A stretch of DNA of 53,483 nucleotides from JAZQHR01 sp045540815 (GTDB lineage Bacteria; Bacillota; Clostridia; UMGS1810), in the NCBI GenBank assembly GCA_045540815.1, contig JAZQHY010000043.1:1-53483 (forward strand). The letters run 5' to 3'. The position numbers and the translations under genes are program-made. Position 1 is the first letter of the stretch. Each line of letters begins with the position of its first letter. Positions 51,984-53,483 of the stretch are shown piece by piece. The notes beneath the pieces are model-generated. The model was not told the DNA's origin. It saw nothing but the letters and a program-made list of their open reading frames with translations, and made no database searches.

Positions 51984-52512
51984 ATTGCTCCTGTTCTGTC
52001 AGTTCACCTATCGAAAACTGCAACAACTTCCAATTTCTCACTTTAGGGCATAACGGATGATAGAATTTTCTATTATCCGCATCTGCTATGCAAAACATCC
52101 TTTCTGCGTATTCTGATAGTTCTTCCAATACTGCCGACTGACATTTCTGCACTCTTTTGTCATTCTGCTTGCCAGTTCCCACCGCAAAAACAATCATATC
52201 CGCAACACTTGCCGATTTCTTGATGGCTTTTAGGTTTTCTTCGTCAAATTCATCATCAACAACAGATTTTCCGTTACCGATAGTAGCAAACAGATTGACA
52301 ATATCCACACCGCCATAATCAAGCTCAATTAAATTCTCAATACAATGTGTTGTAGTTCTGTCAAATACAATTCCGTTTGCTTGACCTGCCGAAAGCATAA
52401 TAACACAAGCTTTTTTCTTGTCTTTGTCCCATTCGACAGATAAGACATACCTTTTCTTTTTGTCATCACTGTACTGTAAAGATGACTTTAACATAGTTTT
52501 TTCTGTAAACAT
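51970..52512 (-). CDS. DUF1643-domain protein
   Basis: The 180-residue protein has the DUF1643 pattern: 'RYVLSVEWDKDKKKACVIMLSAGQANGIVFDRTTTHCIENLIELDYGGVDIVNLFA', then 'ADMIVFAVGTG' and 'FYHPLCPKVRNW'. The family is widespread and uncharacterised, often in mobile DNA. ATG 52512 follows ACGGAGGTTTTTAT, an excellent ribosome site; a frame reaching 52563 runs through a hairpin and is rejected. It is first gene of the six-gene operon. Confidence 0.8.
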   Translation of the reverse strand: MFTEKTMLKSSLQYSDDKKKRYVLSVEWDKDKKKACVIMLSAGQANGIVFDRTTTHCIENLIELDYGGVDIVNLFATIGNGKSVVDDEFDEENLKAIKKSASVADMIVFAVGTGKQNDKRVQKCQSAVLEELSEYAERMFCIADADNRKFYHPLCPKVRNWKLLQFSIGELTEQEQCADD

Positions 52513-52540
52513 ATAAAAACCTCCGTAGAATAGAATAAGA

Positions 52541-52574
52541 CCTGAATGGCGAATAATTACCATTCGGGTCTTTC
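52541..52574. promoter_or_regulatory. leader hairpin before the DUF1643 operon
   Basis: GACCTGAATGG and CCATTCGGGTC pair around ATAATTA-type loop sequence just upstream of the ribosome site. Minus-strand T residues follow it, so it could act as an attenuator in the operon leader. Confidence 0.45.
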
Positions 52575-52698
52575 ATAATTATTATATATAGTTGTCGGTA
52601 ATTTAATTTCGTGCCGTCGTCGATGACGGCGAAACAGATACAAATAAATGTTATTTGATTCAAAAAAATATTACATTTTCAGGAAAACCAGAAGATAC

Positions 52699-52736
52699 AA
52701 AAAACGGCTTGGAACTAACTTTCCAAGCCGTTTTTC
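52699..52736 (-). terminator. terminator behind tRNA-Trp half copy 3
   Basis: A perfect AACGGCTTGGAA/TTCCAAGCCGTT stem with a T run on the minus strand directly follows the CCA of copy 3. Confidence 0.88.
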
Positions 52737-52738
52737 TA

Positions 52739-52783
52739 TGGCAGGGGTACAAGGACTCGAACCTTGGGCACGCGGTTTTGGAG
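52739..52783 (-). repeat. tRNA-Trp 3'-half attachment copy 3
   Basis: It is identical over 45 bases to copies 1 and 2. The bases on the 5' side (minus strand ...ACACGAC) do not form the missing half of the tRNA, so even this outermost copy is not an intact gene. Confidence 0.92.
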
Positions 52784-53210
52784 GTCGTGTCAAATTAAAA
52801 AGACCGTCCAAATTGTTCCCACTGTTGAGCCGTTTGTGGCACACGGCCTTTTTAACCTTATGCCTTTTGATGCTTTATTGATGCTATTGAAAATTCTCCT
52901 CTGTAAAACTGATGCTCAACTGCCAAAAACGACGCACTTAACTTTATTTTAGTATAACATACATTCCGTGAAATTGCAACTGCAATCAAACGAAATTAAC
53001 CGATTTGAGAATGGCAGAATGAAATGAACAGAATTACTCGACTAACAAAATCAAACGCAATACAAAGCGTTTTTGAGCCAATTACGGAAATCTATTCCAT
53101 AAACGCTATAACAAAAAATGATATGCCTTAAGCAAAGAAAAACGGCGTTGTGAATAATATACCTTAAATTGCTAAAAATAAAAACAGAAATCGCAATTGG
53201 AGGTAATATT
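52784..53210. other. gene-free region between attachment copy 3 and the catalase gene
   Basis: This region of about 430 bases holds a good minus-strand promoter at 52951-52979 reading toward attachment copy 3. An AGAGGAG site follows that promoter, but no ATG follows it. The rest is AT-rich with no recognised RNA or ORF. Confidence 0.55.
52951..52979 (-). promoter_or_regulatory. minus-strand promoter facing attachment copy 3
   Basis: -35 TTGCAA (52979-52974) and -10 TATACT (52956-52951) are 17 bases apart. Transcription would run into the tRNA-Trp half and its terminator. Confidence 0.6.
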
Positions 53211-53483
53211 ATGTTTAAACATGAAAAAATGCTTTTTCATCCAGTAGAAGTTGAAAGACCAAATCCACAGTATGCCGTATTGCTTCAGGAACAGCTCGGC
53301 GGCGGAAACGGTGAACTGAAAGCAGCCATGCAATATATGTCTCAGAGTTTTCGTATCAAGGATCCCGAAATTAAGGATTTATTTTTGGATATAGCTGCAG
53401 AAGAGCTTGGACATATGGAAATGGTTGCACAAACCATCAATTTACTCAATGGTCATGATGTGGACTCAACTAAGGTACAAGCA
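53211..53483 (+). CDS. cotJC: CotJC-type manganese catalase (partial, cut by window end)
   Basis: The first 91 residues are visible. 'LLQEQLGGGNGELKAAMQYMSQSF' and 'DIAAEELGHMEMVAQTI' carry the Glu/His ligands of the dimanganese catalase fold, and the start 'MFKHEKMLFHPVEVERPNP' is typical of spore-coat CotJC. A strong ribosome site GGAGGTAATATT precedes the ATG. No cotJA or cotJB gene lies upstream in the window. The C-terminal part lies beyond the end. Confidence 0.88.
   Translation, partial: MFKHEKMLFHPVEVERPNPQYAVLLQEQLGGGNGELKAAMQYMSQSFRIKDPEIKDLFLDIAAEELGHMEMVAQTINLLNGHDVDSTKVQA

Larger units (their letters stand above)
41668..52783. mobile_element. satellite-like tRNA-Trp integrated element 2
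   Basis: This is an 11.1-kb segment between identical tRNA-Trp halves (41668-41712 and 52739-52783). It contains an ATPase-nuclease pair, a nonsense-mutated integrase, an excisionase-like gene, a replication ATPase, an origin-like region and a six-gene operon with an SPFH module. No capsid, terminase, relaxase or conjugation gene is visible, so it resembles a phage-satellite or mobilisable island rather than a prophage or ICE. Confidence 0.72.

Overview
The window looks like a chromosomal stretch of a low-GC, spore-forming, gut-type anaerobe of the class Clostridia. The evidence is AT-rich DNA, strong AGGAGG-type ribosome sites, a CtsR-McsA-McsB-ClpC heat-shock operon, a SCIFF peptide with its radical SAM maturase, a CotJC-type spore-coat catalase and a RemB/DUF370 protein beside recF. 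I cannot name genus or species from sequence alone.

Region 1 (1-7.6 kb, + strand) is the origin-proximal cluster dnaN, S4-domain yaaA, recF, remB, gyrB, gyrA. Region 2 (7.6-31 kb) is ordinary chromosome: an amidase-fold protein, an amidohydrolase, a sugar-ABC ATPase, a 16S pseudouridine synthase, the ctsR operon behind a clear CtsR operator, an M14 peptidase, an ApbE-thioredoxin reductase pair, an AraC regulator divergent from an AEC carrier/M20 amidase/SGNH hydrolase operon, a tRNA-Arg, a PLP decarboxylase translationally overlapped with the SCIFF maturase, a four-tRNA block (Tyr, Thr, Val, Pro), an YkvI-type membrane protein and glyS. A DnaA-box cluster lies 5' of ctsR. Four copies of a ~178-bp inverted-repeat intergenic element with swapped interiors are scattered between 4.8 and 24.7 kb.

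Region 3 (31-39.8 kb) holds three tandem tiny Cys-capped membrane peptides, a glycolipid glycosyltransferase, a CCA-adding enzyme fused in frame to an XRE-S24 regulator (with a strong internal ribosome site), dprA, topA, trmFO and two small conserved-looking proteins.

Region 4 (39.8-52.8 kb) is an accessory island bounded and split by three identical 45-bp copies of the 3' half of a tRNA-Trp gene, each followed by its own terminator. The first, 1.8-kb element is a remnant: a broken integrase tail, integrase arm-type repeats, and a gene joining a dCTP-deaminase/dUTPase-like domain, apparently lacking its catalytic residue, to three membrane spans. The second, 11-kb element is satellite-like, with no capsid or conjugation genes. 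It has an ATPase plus PD-(D/E)xK-like nuclease pair, an integrase stopped by an in-frame TGA, an excisionase-like gene, a D5/SF3-type replication ATPase, an iteron-bearing origin-like region, two tiny membrane peptides, and a six-gene operon. That operon carries DUF1643, a Mor-like regulator and a YdjG/YdjH/YdjI-like (SPFH + zinc-ribbon membrane) module without PspA.

The best candidates for undescribed biology are the ATPase-nuclease pair, the deaminase-like membrane protein, the mobile SPFH/YdjGH-like module, the CCA-XRE-S24 fusion and the modular inverted-repeat family. The window ends inside a cotJC-like gene.
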